Part shown: positions 17,503 through 26,429 of the stretch, piece after piece
Layout: each line of letters starts with the position of its first letter
How positions within the stretch are numbered: the stretch's first letter is position 1
DNA from: Flavobacterium psychrophilum
GTDB taxonomy: Bacteria > Bacteroidota > Bacteroidia > Flavobacteriales > Flavobacteriaceae
Assembly: GCA_945872245.1 (NCBI GenBank)
Contig: CAMBZB010000001.1
Span: forward strand, 58,750 to 122,749
Length of the DNA: 64,000 nt
Reading direction: 5' to 3'
Made by a program: the position numbers and the translations under genes
Notes under the pieces: model-generated
The model's input: only the letters and a program-made list of their open reading frames with translations
Databases searched by the model: none
What the model was told of the DNA's origin: nothing

Positions 17503-19281
17503 ATGAAACGTCGCCTCCTCTATATCACTCTGTTTTTCTCCTTGGCTTGTTTTTCACAAAATGAGCAATTGGCACAGTATTATTTCGACAAAGGCGATTT
17601 TGAGAAAGCACGAATCAGTTTCGAAGAATTAGTAAAAGCAACACCTCAAAATTCGCAATATTTTCAAAAAACTATAGAGTGTTACCAGCAATTACAGCAA
17701 TTTGAGGTTTCTGAAAAAGCAATTCAAGCTCGATTGGACAAATACAAGCAAGCCAATCTTTTGGTGGAATTGGGTTATAATTTCCAGTTACAAAAGAATG
17801 AGGCTTCCGCCAAAAAGTATTATGACCAAGCAATCGACCGAATCAGGAAAAATCCAAATGAAGTGTACAACATTTCGAATTCTTTCGAGAAAAAAGTCTT
17901 GTTGGATTATGCTTTGAAATCCTACCAAACGGCTGTAGCTCTGGTATCTACTTTTAATTTCAATTATCAAATCGCCCTGCTTTATGGTCAATTGGGCAAT
18001 ACCGAAATGATGATTTCAACCTTTCTTAACGAGGCCTACGCCAATCCCCAAAATTCGATTTTGATTCAAAATCAATTGGCTCGTTTTATGGTTGAAGATG
18101 GCGATGCCAATTTTAATGAAACTTTGCGCAAGGCACTAATCATTAGGACACAAAAAGACCAAGACGTTTTTTGGAACCATTATTTGAGTTGGTTTTATGT
18201 TCAACAAAAAGAATTTGGCAAGGCTTTTATCCAAGAAAAATCAATTTATAAACGCAGTCCAGAATCGCTTTCCAGCATTGTGAGTTTAGGGCAACTTGCC
18301 ATTGAAGAGCAGGATCACGAAACAGCCAAGGAAATTTTGGGATTTGTATTGGAAAACACGAATGATTTAGAGTTGCTCATCCAAGCTCATTCCTACTTAT
18401 TAAAAATGAAAATTGAAAAGGCTCAGGAAAAGGACTTTGTGGCCATCAATACAGAATTAATTGGTTTATTGGCTGAGTATGAATCAAGTCCCACCACCTT
18501 ATCTTTGCAGTTGATTCAGGCGCATTTTGTGGCGTTTAATTTGCGAAAACCAGAGGAAGGAAAAGCTATAATCAAGAAAATGCTCGGGTTACAATTGAAT
18601 GAGTATGAAAATGCTCAGGCCAAAATGGAGTTGGCGGATATTTTGCTTTTCGAAGAAAAATTCAATCAGGCATTGCTTTATTATTCTCAAATCGAAGAAG
18701 ATTTAAAAAATGATGAAGTGGCGCACGAAGCGAGTTTGAAAGCCGCAAAAACCAGTTATTTTCAGGGAGATTTTGTATGGGCTTTGAAACAGTTCAAGGA
18801 ATTAAAATCCGCTAGTACGCAATTGATTGCCAATGATGCGTTGGAATATTTCCTTTTAATCAGCGACAATACCGTTGCCGATTCGACCCAAACCGCCCTG
18901 AAACAATTTGCGAAAGGCGATTATTTGTTATATCAAAACAGAAATCAGGAATCGATTGCACAGTTTCAATCGATTTTGAAAAGCTTCAAAGGGCAGCAAA
19001 TTGAAGCAGTAACTTTCTTGCGTTTGGGGAAAATTTACGAAAAACAAGGCGAATATGATTTGGCTTTAAGCCAATATCAGAATATCATAGCGCAACACGC
19101 TGACGGAATTTACATTGATGAAGCGTTGTATTTTTCGGCAGAAATTGAAAACAATAAGTTACAACAACCTGAAAAGGCAAAGTTATTGTACGAGAAAATA
19201 ATTTTTAATCATCAAGACAGTATTTACTTTGTTGATGCTCGAAAAAAATACAGGCAATTGCGGGGAGACAAGAATCTTTAA
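17503..19281 (+). CDS. Secreted/periplasmic tetratricopeptide-repeat protein
   Basis: A TPR scaffold of 592 residues with an N-terminal signal peptide (about 1-19, LLYITLFFSLACFSQ). TPR helices run through most of the length, clearest at LAQYYFDKGDFEKARISFEE near the start and FLRLGKIYEKQGEYDLALSQ near the end, with a last repeat around AKLLYEKIIFNHQDS. No catalytic motif is seen. Homologues in Flavobacteriia commonly sit between serS and the DUF4286/rsmA genes, as here. The client is unknown. Confidence 0.85.
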   Translation: MKRRLLYITLFFSLACFSQNEQLAQYYFDKGDFEKARISFEELVKATPQNSQYFQKTIECYQQLQQFEVSEKAIQARLDKYKQANLLVELGYNFQLQKNEASAKKYYDQAIDRIRKNPNEVYNISNSFEKKVLLDYALKSYQTAVALVSTFNFNYQIALLYGQLGNTEMMISTFLNEAYANPQNSILIQNQLARFMVEDGDANFNETLRKALIIRTQKDQDVFWNHYLSWFYVQQKEFGKAFIQEKSIYKRSPESLSSIVSLGQLAIEEQDHETAKEILGFVLENTNDLELLIQAHSYLLKMKIEKAQEKDFVAINTELIGLLAEYESSPTTLSLQLIQAHFVAFNLRKPEEGKAIIKKMLGLQLNEYENAQAKMELADILLFEEKFNQALLYYSQIEEDLKNDEVAHEASLKAAKTSYFQGDFVWALKQFKELKSASTQLIANDALEYFLLISDNTVADSTQTALKQFAKGDYLLYQNRNQESIAQFQSILKSFKGQQIEAVTFLRLGKIYEKQGEYDLALSQYQNIIAQHADGIYIDEALYFSAEIENNKLQQPEKAKLLYEKIIFNHQDSIYFVDARKKYRQLRGDKNL

Positions 19282-19282
19282 A

Positions 19283-19342
19283 AAAGTTTATAAGTTTAGT
19301 TTATTCTAAACAGTCTAAACTGATAACCTAATAACCTTAATA
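19283..19342. repeat. Heptad-like intergenic repeat region
   Basis: Between the TPR gene and the DUF4286 gene lie imperfect inverted GTTTAG / CTAAAC elements and an ATAACCT-AATAACC-TTAATAA series of roughly 7-base period, ending at the start codon. Confidence 0.4.
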
Positions 19343-19690
19343 ATGATCATTTACAACGTCACCACAAACATACACGAAAGCGTCCACGACCAATGGATGA
19401 TATGGATGCAACACAAACACATCCCTGAAATGCTGGCCACGGGAAAATTCTCATCGGCAAGAATGTTAAGGGTTTTAATTGAGGAAGAAATGGGGGGACT
19501 AACTTATTCTGTTCAATACACAACACATAGCAAAGCAACTTTAGAAAAATATTACCAAGAAGAGGCTCCAAAATTGCGTGAAGAAGGAATAAAATTATTT
19601 GGAGACAAAATGCTTTCTTTTAGAACCGAGTTAGAGGTGATTTCAGAACATCCTAGTCCACAAGGGAATGACAAGGAAGACACTTTCTAG
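19343..19690 (+). CDS. DUF4286 family protein
   Basis: A 115-residue protein with the ferredoxin-like alpha/beta pattern of DUF4286: MIIYNVTTNIHESVHDQWM, then HIPEMLATGKFSSARMLRVL and GLTYSVQYTT. No known activity; it resembles the dimeric ABM/EthD fold but lacks recognisable catalytic residues. It lies upstream of rsmA, from which a repeat-bounded GIY-YIG cassette now separates it. Confidence 0.85.
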   Translation: MIIYNVTTNIHESVHDQWMIWMQHKHIPEMLATGKFSSARMLRVLIEEEMGGLTYSVQYTTHSKATLEKYYQEEAPKLREEGIKLFGDKMLSFRTELEVISEHPSPQGNDKEDTF

Positions 19691-19694
19691 AATC

Positions 19695-19720
19695 TTTTTT
19701 TCCGCGTATGTGGGAAACCA
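19695..19720. repeat. Degenerate copy of the GC-rich palindromic repeat
   Basis: TTTCCGCGTATGTGGGAAACC is a mutated copy of the repeat at 19781-19807, same orientation with about five differences. It starts just after the DUF4286 stop. Confidence 0.7.
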
Positions 19721-19780
19721 AAATGATTTGAATTTAAAGAGGAGCTGATATTAGCAATTAAATATTAGTTTTCTATGAGC

Positions 19781-19803
19781 TGTCTTTCCCGCGCAGGCGG
19801 GAA
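19781..19803 (+). repeat. Left inverted repeat of the GIY-YIG cassette
   Basis: A 23-base sequence starting TGTC and containing the hairpin TTTCCCGC-GCAG-GCGGGAAA (19785-19804, 8-bp stem). Its exact reverse complement is at 20133-20155. It is strikingly GC-rich for this genome. Confidence 0.92.
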
Positions 19804-19824
19804 ACCAAAAAAATCCTTAATTAA

Positions 19825-20127
19825 ATGTATAAAACAGGACATCAATATTACATTTACATTTTAGCAAGTCAAAAAAATGGAACCTTGTATATTGGAGTTA
19901 CAAATGATTTAGAAAGAAGAGTTTTGGAGCATAAACAAAAAATAAATGAAGGATTCACTTCAAAATATGATGTGAACAGATTGGTATATTTTGAATCTTT
20001 CCAATATATAAACGATGCTATTTTGAGGGAAAAACGTCTAAAAAAATGGAATCGTCAATGGAAAATCAATTTAATTGAAGAAGAAAATTTCGAGTGGAAT
20101 GATCTTTCTAAGGATTGGTATAACTAA
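19825..20127 (+). CDS. GIY-YIG nuclease family protein (YhbQ-like)
   Basis: A 100-residue stand-alone GIY-YIG domain. The variant motif is YYIYIL (residues 8-13) and TLYIGV (about 20-25); the catalytic Arg is in NDLERRVLEHK and the metal-binding Glu in ILREKRLKKW. Such proteins are structurally related to homing and repair nucleases, but their cellular role is unclear. The gene is enclosed by perfect inverted GC-rich repeats 21 bases upstream and 5 bases downstream, which suggests the gene and repeats travel together. The stop precedes the rsmA start by 37 bases. Confidence 0.9.
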   Translation: MYKTGHQYYIYILASQKNGTLYIGVTNDLERRVLEHKQKINEGFTSKYDVNRLVYFESFQYINDAILREKRLKKWNRQWKINLIEEENFEWNDLSKDWYN

Positions 20128-20132
20128 CTAGA

Positions 20133-20155
20133 TTCCCGCCTGCGCGGGAAAGACA
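20133..20155 (-). repeat. Right inverted repeat of the GIY-YIG cassette
   Basis: Exact reverse complement of 19781-19803, with hairpin TTCCCGCCTGCGCGGGAA. It begins 5 bases after the GIY-YIG stop. Confidence 0.92.
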
Positions 20156-20164
20156 AAAAGCGGA

Positions 20165-20944
20165 ATGGAAAAAGTAAAAGCAAAAAAACACCTCGGACAA
20201 CATTTCTTGAAAGACGAAAGCATCGCCAAGGGAATTGCGGATACTTTGAATCTCGAAGGCTATAATGATGTGTTAGAAATAGGACCGGGAATGGGCGTTT
20301 TGACTAAGTATTTGTTAGAAAAACCTATCAACACTTACGTTATCGAAATTGATACCGAATCGGTTGAATATTTGGATGCGAATTATCCCAAATTACACGG
20401 CAAAATTATCTCCAAAGATTTCTTGAAATACAACATCAACGAAGTTTTTGAGGGAAAGCAATTTGCTATTATCGGGAATTTTCCATACAATATTTCGACG
20501 CAAATAGTATTTAAAGCGTTGGAATACCGAGACCAAATTCCGGAATTTGCCGGAATGTTCCAAAAAGAAGTGGCCGAACGCATTTGCGAAAAAAAGGGCA
20601 CCAAAGCCTATGGAATTCTATCCGTTTTGGTTCAGGCTTTTTACGATGCCGAATATTTGTTTACAGTTGACGAAAATGTATTTATTCCACCACCAAAAGT
20701 AAAATCTGGGGTGTTGCGTTTGCGTAGAAAGCAAGATTACAGTTTGCCTTGTGGCGAAAAGTTGTTTTTCACGGTGGTGAAGACCGCTTTCCAGCAAAGA
20801 AGAAAAACACTGAGAAATAGTTTAAAAACATTAAATTTGTCCGATAGTTTAAAAGAAGATGCTATTTTTAATCTGCGTCCGGAACAACTTAACGTAGAAC
20901 AATTTATAGCGCTTACCCAAAAAATAGAGGCCGATGGAATTTAA
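20165..20944 (+). CDS. rsmA: 16S rRNA (adenine1518/1519-N6)-dimethyltransferase RsmA (KsgA)
   Basis: A SAM-dependent enzyme that dimethylates two adenines in the 3' hairpin of 16S rRNA during 30S maturation. Motifs in order: [16 protein letters not shown]-binding [10 protein letters not shown], acidic VIEIDTESV, catalytic GNFPYNIS, and [12 protein letters not shown]. The 259 residues match the family. The 3' end overlaps mgtE by 11 bases, so translation is coupled. The GIY-YIG cassette lies immediately upstream and may have displaced the original operon junction. Confidence 0.96.
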   Translation: MEKVKAKKHLGQHFLKDESIAKGIADTLNLEGYNDVLEIGPGMGVLTKYLLEKPINTYVIEIDTESVEYLDANYPKLHGKIISKDFLKYNINEVFEGKQFAIIGNFPYNISTQIVFKALEYRDQIPEFAGMFQKEVAERICEKKGTKAYGILSVLVQAFYDAEYLFTVDENVFIPPPKVKSGVLRLRRKQDYSLPCGEKLFFTVVKTAFQQRRKTLRNSLKTLNLSDSLKEDAIFNLRPEQLNVEQFIALTQKIEADGI

Positions 20945-22286
20945 AATCAGCAAAGAGCTAATTCAAGAATTAGAGCAATTTATTCAAAGTAAAGACGACC
21001 AGCAATTGGGCGTTTTGCTCAATGACTTGCACCATGCTGATATTGCAGAAATTCTTGACGAGCTTGATTTTGATGAAGCAACCTATATTTTTAAGGTTTT
21101 AGATAGCGAAAAAACAGCCGAAATTCTTCTGGAATTGGAGGATGATTTGCGCGAAAAAATATTGAGTAGGCTTTCGCCAAAAGAAATCGCGGAAGAACTT
21201 GATGAACTCGAAACCAATGACGCGGCGGATATTATTGCCGAACTCTCACAAAGCAAAAAGCAAGAAGTAATCTCCGAGCTCCAAGATGTGGAACACGCCA
21301 AGGACATTGTCGATTTGTTGCGTTACAAAGAGGATACTGCGGGTGGAATTATGCACAAGGAGTTGGTAAAAGTTAATGAAAACTGGAATGTTTTTACTTG
21401 CATTAAGCAAATGCGAATTCAAGCCGAAAACATTTCGAGAGTGCATTCTATTTATGTGGTTGATGACGAAGACCGACTTTTAGGGCGTTTGTCGTTAAAG
21501 GATTTGTTGACAACAGCGGCAAAAACACCGATTAGCGAAGTATACATCAAGAAATTAAATTGGGTAAATGTTGATGTCGAAGATGTTGAGGTTGCCCGTA
21601 TAATGCAAAAATACGATTTGGAAGCCATTCCGGTGATTGATGAATTAGGAAGATTGGTCGGGCGAATTACCATTGATGACATCGTGGACGTAATCAAGGA
21701 CGAAGCCGATCAGGATTATCAATTGGCGGCGGGTATTTCTCAAGACGTAGAAGCAGATGACAGCATTTTGGAGTTGACAAAAGCGCGTTTGCCTTGGTTA
21801 GTTTTGGCTCTTTTGGGAGGATTAATTTCTGTTAAGGTACTCGAATTATTTGGCGGTGCAATGAAGGAACACGGCAGTTTATTTTTTTTTATGCCTCTAA
21901 TTGCGGCGATGGCAGGAAATGTCGGTGTGCAATCTTCGGCAATTATTGTTCAAGGTTTGGCTAATGATTCCCTAAGCGGCTCTTTGTTCAATCGATTGAT
22001 AAAGGAAGTTTCATTAAGTTTACTAAACGGATTTATTCTGGCCACCATTTTATTTTTGGGCAGCCATTTTCTTTTAGATGTTGAATTTATAATTGGAATA
22101 ATTGTTACCATCGCTTTAATTTCAGTAATTATTATTGCATCGCTCATCGGGACATTTGTTCCATTATTGTTGGATAAATTCGGAATTGACCCGGCACTTG
22201 CCACAGGACCATTCATAACCACTAGTAATGATATTTTCGGAATTCTAATTTATTTTACAATAGCCAGATTGATTTTAGGTTTTTAA
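20934..22286 (+). CDS. mgtE: Magnesium transporter MgtE
   Basis: A homodimeric Mg2+ channel. The N-terminal acidic helical domain (about 1-130, [15 protein letters not shown] and similar) is followed by two CBS domains (about 135-255, [19 protein letters not shown] and [19 protein letters not shown]). The five-helix pore domain begins near 280, with [17 protein letters not shown] and [15 protein letters not shown]. The 450 residues are typical. The first codons overlap the rsmA end. The Mg2+-sensing gate is expected at the CBS-N interface. Confidence 0.96.
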   Translation: MEFKISKELIQELEQFIQSKDDQQLGVLLNDLHHADIAEILDELDFDEATYIFKVLDSEKTAEILLELEDDLREKILSRLSPKEIAEELDELETNDAADIIAELSQSKKQEVISELQDVEHAKDIVDLLRYKEDTAGGIMHKELVKVNENWNVFTCIKQMRIQAENISRVHSIYVVDDEDRLLGRLSLKDLLTTAAKTPISEVYIKKLNWVNVDVEDVEVARIMQKYDLEAIPVIDELGRLVGRITIDDIVDVIKDEADQDYQLAAGISQDVEADDSILELTKARLPWLVLALLGGLISVKVLELFGGAMKEHGSLFFFMPLIAAMAGNVGVQSSAIIVQGLANDSLSGSLFNRLIKEVSLSLLNGFILATILFLGSHFLLDVEFIIGIIVTIALISVIIIASLIGTFVPLLLDKFGIDPALATGPFITTSNDIFGILIYFTIARLILGF

Positions 22287-22298
22287 TACATATACAAA

Positions 22299-23075
22299 AT
22301 GAAAGTACATATTATAGGTGGAGGAAACCTCGGTGTTTCAATAGCTCTAGGAATAGCAAAATTTTCGAAAAAAAATCACGTTACCGTTACAAGAAGAAAC
22401 ACGGCAAGTATTAAGCATTTGGAACAATTGGGTGTTACCGTTTCAACGAATAACAAACACGGAATCCAAGAAGCGGATGTCATTATTCTTACCATAAAAC
22501 CCTATCAGGTGGATACCGTTTTGGCTGAAATTCTACCCTTAATTTCCAATAAAGTAATTGCTTCAGCAGTAAGTGGCTTGTCGATTGAAAATTTACAAAA
22601 AAAGATAGGAGATTCCAATAGCGCCATCCGAATCATGCCTAATATTGCGGCTCAATTTGGCGCCTCGGCGACTTGTATTGCCTTTAACGAAAAACATAAA
22701 GCGGAAGCACAAAATGTGGTGGTTCTTTTCCAAGATTTGGGAACGGCGCCGATTATTGACGAAAAATTGATGGATGCTGCTACGGTATTGGCGGCAAGCG
22801 GAACTGCTTTTGCCTTGCGTTACATTCGTGCATCGATGCAAGCAGGAATCGAAATAGGATTTGACTGGCAAACCGCTTTGGCTATTTCAGCCCAAACCGT
22901 AAAAGGGGCTGCCGAAATGATTTTGGAAGAAAACATACATCCAGAGCAATTAATAGACCGAGTAACAACGCCACAAGGCTGTACTATTGCAGGTTTGAGC
23001 GAAATGGAAACGCACGGATTCAGTTCCTCATTGGTTCGTGGAATTAAAGCAGCTTTGAAAAAAATCAAAGGATAA
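22299..23075 (+). CDS. proC: Pyrroline-5-carboxylate reductase
   Basis: Catalyses the last step of proline synthesis, reducing 1-pyrroline-5-carboxylate with NAD(P)H. The Rossmann motif is VHIIGGGNLGVSIA (residues 3-16). The family core includes SAVSGLSIENL, IRIMPNIAAQFG, and a C-terminal substrate/dimer segment VTTPQGCTIAGLSEMETHGF. The 258 residues are normal. It follows mgtE by 12 bases on the same strand, so is probably co-transcribed. Confidence 0.94.
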   Translation: MKVHIIGGGNLGVSIALGIAKFSKKNHVTVTRRNTASIKHLEQLGVTVSTNNKHGIQEADVIILTIKPYQVDTVLAEILPLISNKVIASAVSGLSIENLQKKIGDSNSAIRIMPNIAAQFGASATCIAFNEKHKAEAQNVVVLFQDLGTAPIIDEKLMDAATVLAASGTAFALRYIRASMQAGIEIGFDWQTALAISAQTVKGAAEMILEENIHPEQLIDRVTTPQGCTIAGLSEMETHGFSSSLVRGIKAALKKIKG

Positions 23076-23077
23076 GT

Positions 23078-23174
23078 GATTTCAGATTTTTGATGAACGA
23101 TTTTATATTCTTAGATAGTTGAAATCCTTGTAAAATCGTCAATTTTAATGCTTACAAACGCAAAATCTGAAATC
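23078..23174. repeat. Nested inverted repeats between proC and the dehydrogenase gene
   Basis: Outer perfect arms GATTTCAGATTTT (23078-23090) and AAAATCTGAAATC (23162-23174) enclose inner arms ACGATTTTA (23097-23105) and TAAAATCGT (23131-23139). The 97-base element could fold as a cruciform or end the proC transcript. Confidence 0.7.
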
Positions 23175-23203
23175 CTTTAATCTTCATTCCAAAACCTATA
23201 ATT

Positions 23204-24160
23204 TTGAACACAGCATTAAAAATCCTCCACATCGACAGCAATCATCCTATATTAACGGAGCAATTGCAGGAACTAGGGTTTATAAATCACGAAGACTTCA
23301 GCTCGTCCAAAGAAGAAATTGAAGCAAAAATCCAAGATTATCAAGGTATCGTTATCCGTAGCCGATTCAAAATTGACAAAACATTTTTAGACAAAGCCAC
23401 TAATTTGCAATTCATTGCGCGGGTTGGAGCAGGTTTGGAAAGCATTGATTGTGAGTATGCACTAAGCAAAAATATCCAACTCATTGCCGCTCCAGAAGGG
23501 AATAGAAACGCTGTTGCCGAACATACTTTGGGTATGATTTTATCTCTTTTCAATAATTTGAATGTTGCCGATAGCGAAATAAAATCAGGACATTGGAACC
23601 GAGAAAGCAACCGTGGCCATGAACTCGACGGGAAAACCGTAGGCATTATCGGTTATGGGAATATGGGAAAATGCTTCGCCAAAAAACTTCGGGGTTTTGA
23701 CGTAGAAGTGTTGTGTTATGACATTCAGGAAAACGTTGGCGATAGCAATGCTAGACAAGTTTCGCTAGAAGAATTACAGCAAAAAACTGATGTGTTGAGT
23801 TTGCACATTCCCTGGACACCAGAAACGGATAAGATGGTAGATATTCATTTCATCAATGCTTTTGCAAAATCCTTTTGGATTATCAACACTTCAAGGGGGA
23901 AAAATATTGTGACATCAGACTTGGTTGCAGCGATGCAATCCGGAAAAATTCTTGGTTCCGGTTTAGATGTTTTGGAATATGAAAAACGGTCTTTTGAAAC
24001 CCTTTTTCAAGACAAAAAACCCCCTGAAGTCTTCCAGTATTTATTGAATGCAAAAAATACAATTCTTACGCCACATATTGCAGGTTGGACATTTGAAAGT
24101 CACGAGCGATTGGCACAAGTTATTGTAGACAAAATAAAAACGAAATATTTTTCAAATTAA
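23204..24160 (+). CDS. D-2-hydroxyacid dehydrogenase (NAD-dependent)
   Basis: A member of the D-isomer 2-hydroxyacid dehydrogenase family (phosphoglycerate dehydrogenase-like). The NAD-binding motif is VGIIGYGNMGKCFA. Family residues: Arg in FIARVGAGLESID, Glu in the GSGLDVLEYE region, His in TILTPHIAGWT. The 318 residues lack any ACT domain, so it is not a full-length SerA with serine feedback. The start is TTG at 23204; the expected first residues (KILHIDSNHP) follow within five codons and no ATG is available. A TAatTTTG match (23199-23206) overlaps this start. Confidence 0.87.
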   Translation: MNTALKILHIDSNHPILTEQLQELGFINHEDFSSSKEEIEAKIQDYQGIVIRSRFKIDKTFLDKATNLQFIARVGAGLESIDCEYALSKNIQLIAAPEGNRNAVAEHTLGMILSLFNNLNVADSEIKSGHWNRESNRGHELDGKTVGIIGYGNMGKCFAKKLRGFDVEVLCYDIQENVGDSNARQVSLEELQQKTDVLSLHIPWTPETDKMVDIHFINAFAKSFWIINTSRGKNIVTSDLVAAMQSGKILGSGLDVLEYEKRSFETLFQDKKPPEVFQYLLNAKNTILTPHIAGWTFESHERLAQVIVDKIKTKYFSN

Positions 24161-24242
24161 ATTTCATACGGTTGAAAACTAAATGATACGATTTTTCAAT
24201 AATTATTTCATAATTTTACCCTAAACAAGTAATTATCAATCT

Positions 24243-24524
24243 ATGGAAAACTCAAAACACGAAGAATGGAACACTCCCAGACCTATCCAGCAAGACAATA
24301 AAAAGATTGCCGCGGGACTTCTAGCGATACTTTTGGGGCCTTTAGGAATTCATAAATTTCTTTTAGGGTATACTAATGAGGGGATAATATGGCTGGTAAT
24401 TAGTCTTTGTACTTGCGGTGTAATAACCAGTGTTTTAGGGCTTATCGAAGGGATAATTTACCTAACAAAATCAGACCAAGAGTTTTACGAGACCTACCAA
24501 GCAAACAAAAAAGGGTGGTTTTAA
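24243..24524 (+). CDS. TM2 domain-containing protein
   Basis: A 93-residue membrane protein. A hydrophilic N-terminus (1-20) is followed by the TM2 domain: helix 1 KIAAGLLAILLGPLGIHKFL with the typical GxHxF turn, then GYTNEGIIWLVISL and a second helix ending at IIYLTKS. The function of TM2 proteins in bacteria is unknown. It is monocistronic with a strong terminator immediately downstream. Confidence 0.9.
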   Translation: MENSKHEEWNTPRPIQQDNKKIAAGLLAILLGPLGIHKFLLGYTNEGIIWLVISLCTCGVITSVLGLIEGIIYLTKSDQEFYETYQANKKGWF

Positions 24525-24530
24525 TAAAGG

Positions 24531-24567
24531 AAAAGCCCCATTTTTACATAGAAATGGGGCTTTTTCA
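24531..24567 (+). terminator. Rho-independent terminator after the TM2 gene
   Basis: AAAAGCCCCATTT (24531-24543) pairs with AAATGGGGCTTTT, followed by a further T, around loop TTACATAG. The poly-A and poly-T flanks make it work in both directions, also serving the convergent acyltransferase gene. Confidence 0.9.
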
Positions 24568-24596
24568 TCTATTAACGATAAGGGAATGTGATTAGA

Positions 24597-26396
24597 TTAT
24601 TCTTTTTCTGATAATTTTCTTTCTAGTTCAGCCTGAAATTCTTCCATCACCGGTTTTACGGTGCTGTCTGGAATATCGGATATTCTGATATACATTAAAC
24701 CATCAATCGCATTATTAAATAAAGGGTCCACGTTAAATGCAACCACTCGGGCATTTTGTTTAATGTATTTTTTTATCAAAACTGGCAAACGCAAAGATCC
24801 TGGTTCCAGTTCGTCGATAATTTTGTCAAATTTATTCAAATCGGCTTCAGCTTCATCAAATATAAAGTCTTTATCGGCATCTTTTAGTTTTACTTTAAAT
24901 GCTTTTTTGGGATGAATGTATTGTGCAATATAAGGATCGTAAAAATTAGATTTCATGAATTCGATCATCAGCGATTTCGAAAAATCGGAGAATTGATTGC
25001 TAATACTTACACCTCCCATCAAGAATTTATGCTCGGGGTAACGCAATGTAATATGAATGATTCCTTTCCAAAGCAGAAAAAGTGGCATTGGTTTTTGTTG
25101 GTATTCTTTAATGATAAAAGCGCGACCCATTTCAATTGATTTACTAAGCATATCGTGTAATTCGGGTTCAAACCTAAAAAGGTCGTTTAGATAAAAACCT
25201 TTGATTCCAAATTCAGGAAAAATTTCGGCTCCTAAGCCCATCCTATAGGCACCCGCAATTTTCTTGGCATCATCATCCCATAAAAACATATGGCGATAAT
25301 ATTTGTCGAAGGTGTCAATATCTATAGACTCATTGGTCCCTTCTCCCACTTCTCTAAAAGTGATTTCCCGCAAACGACCTATCTCATGAAGTATATTAGG
25401 AATATCTTTTGCTTTGGCAAAAAACACTTCATAGTTTTTGCTTTGCAATAGCCTGCAATCACTTTCTCTCAAAGCATCCACTTCCTTAATCATACTTTCT
25501 TGACAAGCGGGGGTAACAATTGTCTTTGGATTTTTCGGAAGTTTTAAAGTTGGTGTTTGTAAAAAAGGCGTTTCCTTTTCGAAAGGATTAGCTAGCATAT
25601 AGGTTTTCCGCCTTAAAAAATCAGAATAGTCCTCAATAGAGGTATATTCGTTTTGTTCTGCCACTGAAATCGGTTTTCCGATTCTAACCTTGATTACGCG
25701 ATGTTTTTGGCTGAATACCTCCGAAGGCAATTTTGCCGTTCGCATCGTATCGCTAATTTTCGAAAGCATATAAAACAACCAACTGTTTTTGGCGTGGAAA
25801 TAAATCGGAACAACAGGGACTTGCGCTTTTCTAATTACTTTAATCGCTCCTTCTTCCCAGGCTTTATCCACAACAAGTTTATCGTCATTATAAGTAGAAA
25901 CTTCCCCTGCAGGAAACATTCCAAGCGGCTTCCCGTCGCTTAAATGACGAAGTGTTTCCTTGATTCCCACCACGCTTGACTTAGCGTCTTTGTGGTTTTC
26001 GAAAGGATTCACGGGCATGATGTATTTTTTAAGAGGCTCAATTCTATGTAAAAGGAAATTAGCGATGATTTTGAAATTAGGCTCTCTTTCGAGCATTAAT
26101 TTTAAAAGTAAAACCCCGTCAATTCCTCCTAAGGGATGGTTTGAAATGGTTATATAGGCTCCTTCTTTAGGCAAACGTTTTAAATCTTCTTCTGGAATTT
26201 CAAAATTAATTTGCAAATCTTCTAATATAGCATTCAAGAAATCAACATCTTTTAAATGCTTATTTCTGTTATATACTTTATTTAAAGTGCAAATTTTCAA
26301 TGCTTTCATGAGCAACCAACCCGAAAAAGTACCAAGAATACCGTACTGATTCACTTTTATTACTTTTGCAACTTCCTTGGCGGTAACTAAACCCAT
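24597..26396 (-). CDS. olsF: Bifunctional lipid acyltransferase, PlsC-like plus GNAT/OlsB-like domains (OlsF candidate)
   Basis: The 599 residues hold two acyltransferase domains. The N-terminal PlsC/OlsA-like part has SNHPLGGIDG (an H-x5-D variant), MFPAGEVST and VPIYFHAKNSW. The C-terminal part is OlsB-like, with REITFREVGEGTN, KIAGAYRMGLG and FYLNDLFRFEPEL. Fusions of this type (OlsF in Flavobacterium johnsoniae and Serratia) make ornithine lipids by two successive acylations, so amino-lipid synthesis is the likely role. The ATG at 26396 (MGLVTAKEVAK) is chosen because a TAtcTTTG box (26422-26429) lies inside the longer frame that begins at 26465. Confidence 0.75.
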   Translation of the reverse strand: MGLVTAKEVAKVIKVNQYGILGTFSGWLLMKALKICTLNKVYNRNKHLKDVDFLNAILEDLQINFEIPEEDLKRLPKEGAYITISNHPLGGIDGVLLLKLMLEREPNFKIIANFLLHRIEPLKKYIMPVNPFENHKDAKSSVVGIKETLRHLSDGKPLGMFPAGEVSTYNDDKLVVDKAWEEGAIKVIRKAQVPVVPIYFHAKNSWLFYMLSKISDTMRTAKLPSEVFSQKHRVIKVRIGKPISVAEQNEYTSIEDYSDFLRRKTYMLANPFEKETPFLQTPTLKLPKNPKTIVTPACQESMIKEVDALRESDCRLLQSKNYEVFFAKAKDIPNILHEIGRLREITFREVGEGTNESIDIDTFDKYYRHMFLWDDDAKKIAGAYRMGLGAEIFPEFGIKGFYLNDLFRFEPELHDMLSKSIEMGRAFIIKEYQQKPMPLFLLWKGIIHITLRYPEHKFLMGGVSISNQFSDFSKSLMIEFMKSNFYDPYIAQYIHPKKAFKVKLKDADKDFIFDEAEADLNKFDKIIDELEPGSLRLPVLIKKYIKQNARVVAFNVDPLFNNAIDGLMYIRISDIPDSTVKPVMEEFQAELERKLSEKE

Positions 26397-26421
26397 GTAA
26401 TTTTGTTTATTGAGCGAAAAA

Positions 26422-26429
26422 CAAAGATA
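26422..26429 (-). promoter_or_regulatory. Bacteroidota -7 box for the OlsF-like gene
   Basis: TATCTTTG on the minus strand, 25 bases before the chosen ATG at 26396. Confidence 0.6.

Larger units (their letters stand above)
19781..20155. mobile_element. Candidate repeat-bounded GIY-YIG nuclease cassette
   Basis: A 375-bp unit: left repeat, 21 bases, GIY-YIG gene, 5 bases, right repeat. The two 23-base ends are perfect inverted copies. The unit lies between the DUF4286 gene and rsmA, leaving 9 bases to the rsmA start. Mobility is inferred from layout only; no target-site duplication was established. Confidence 0.55.
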
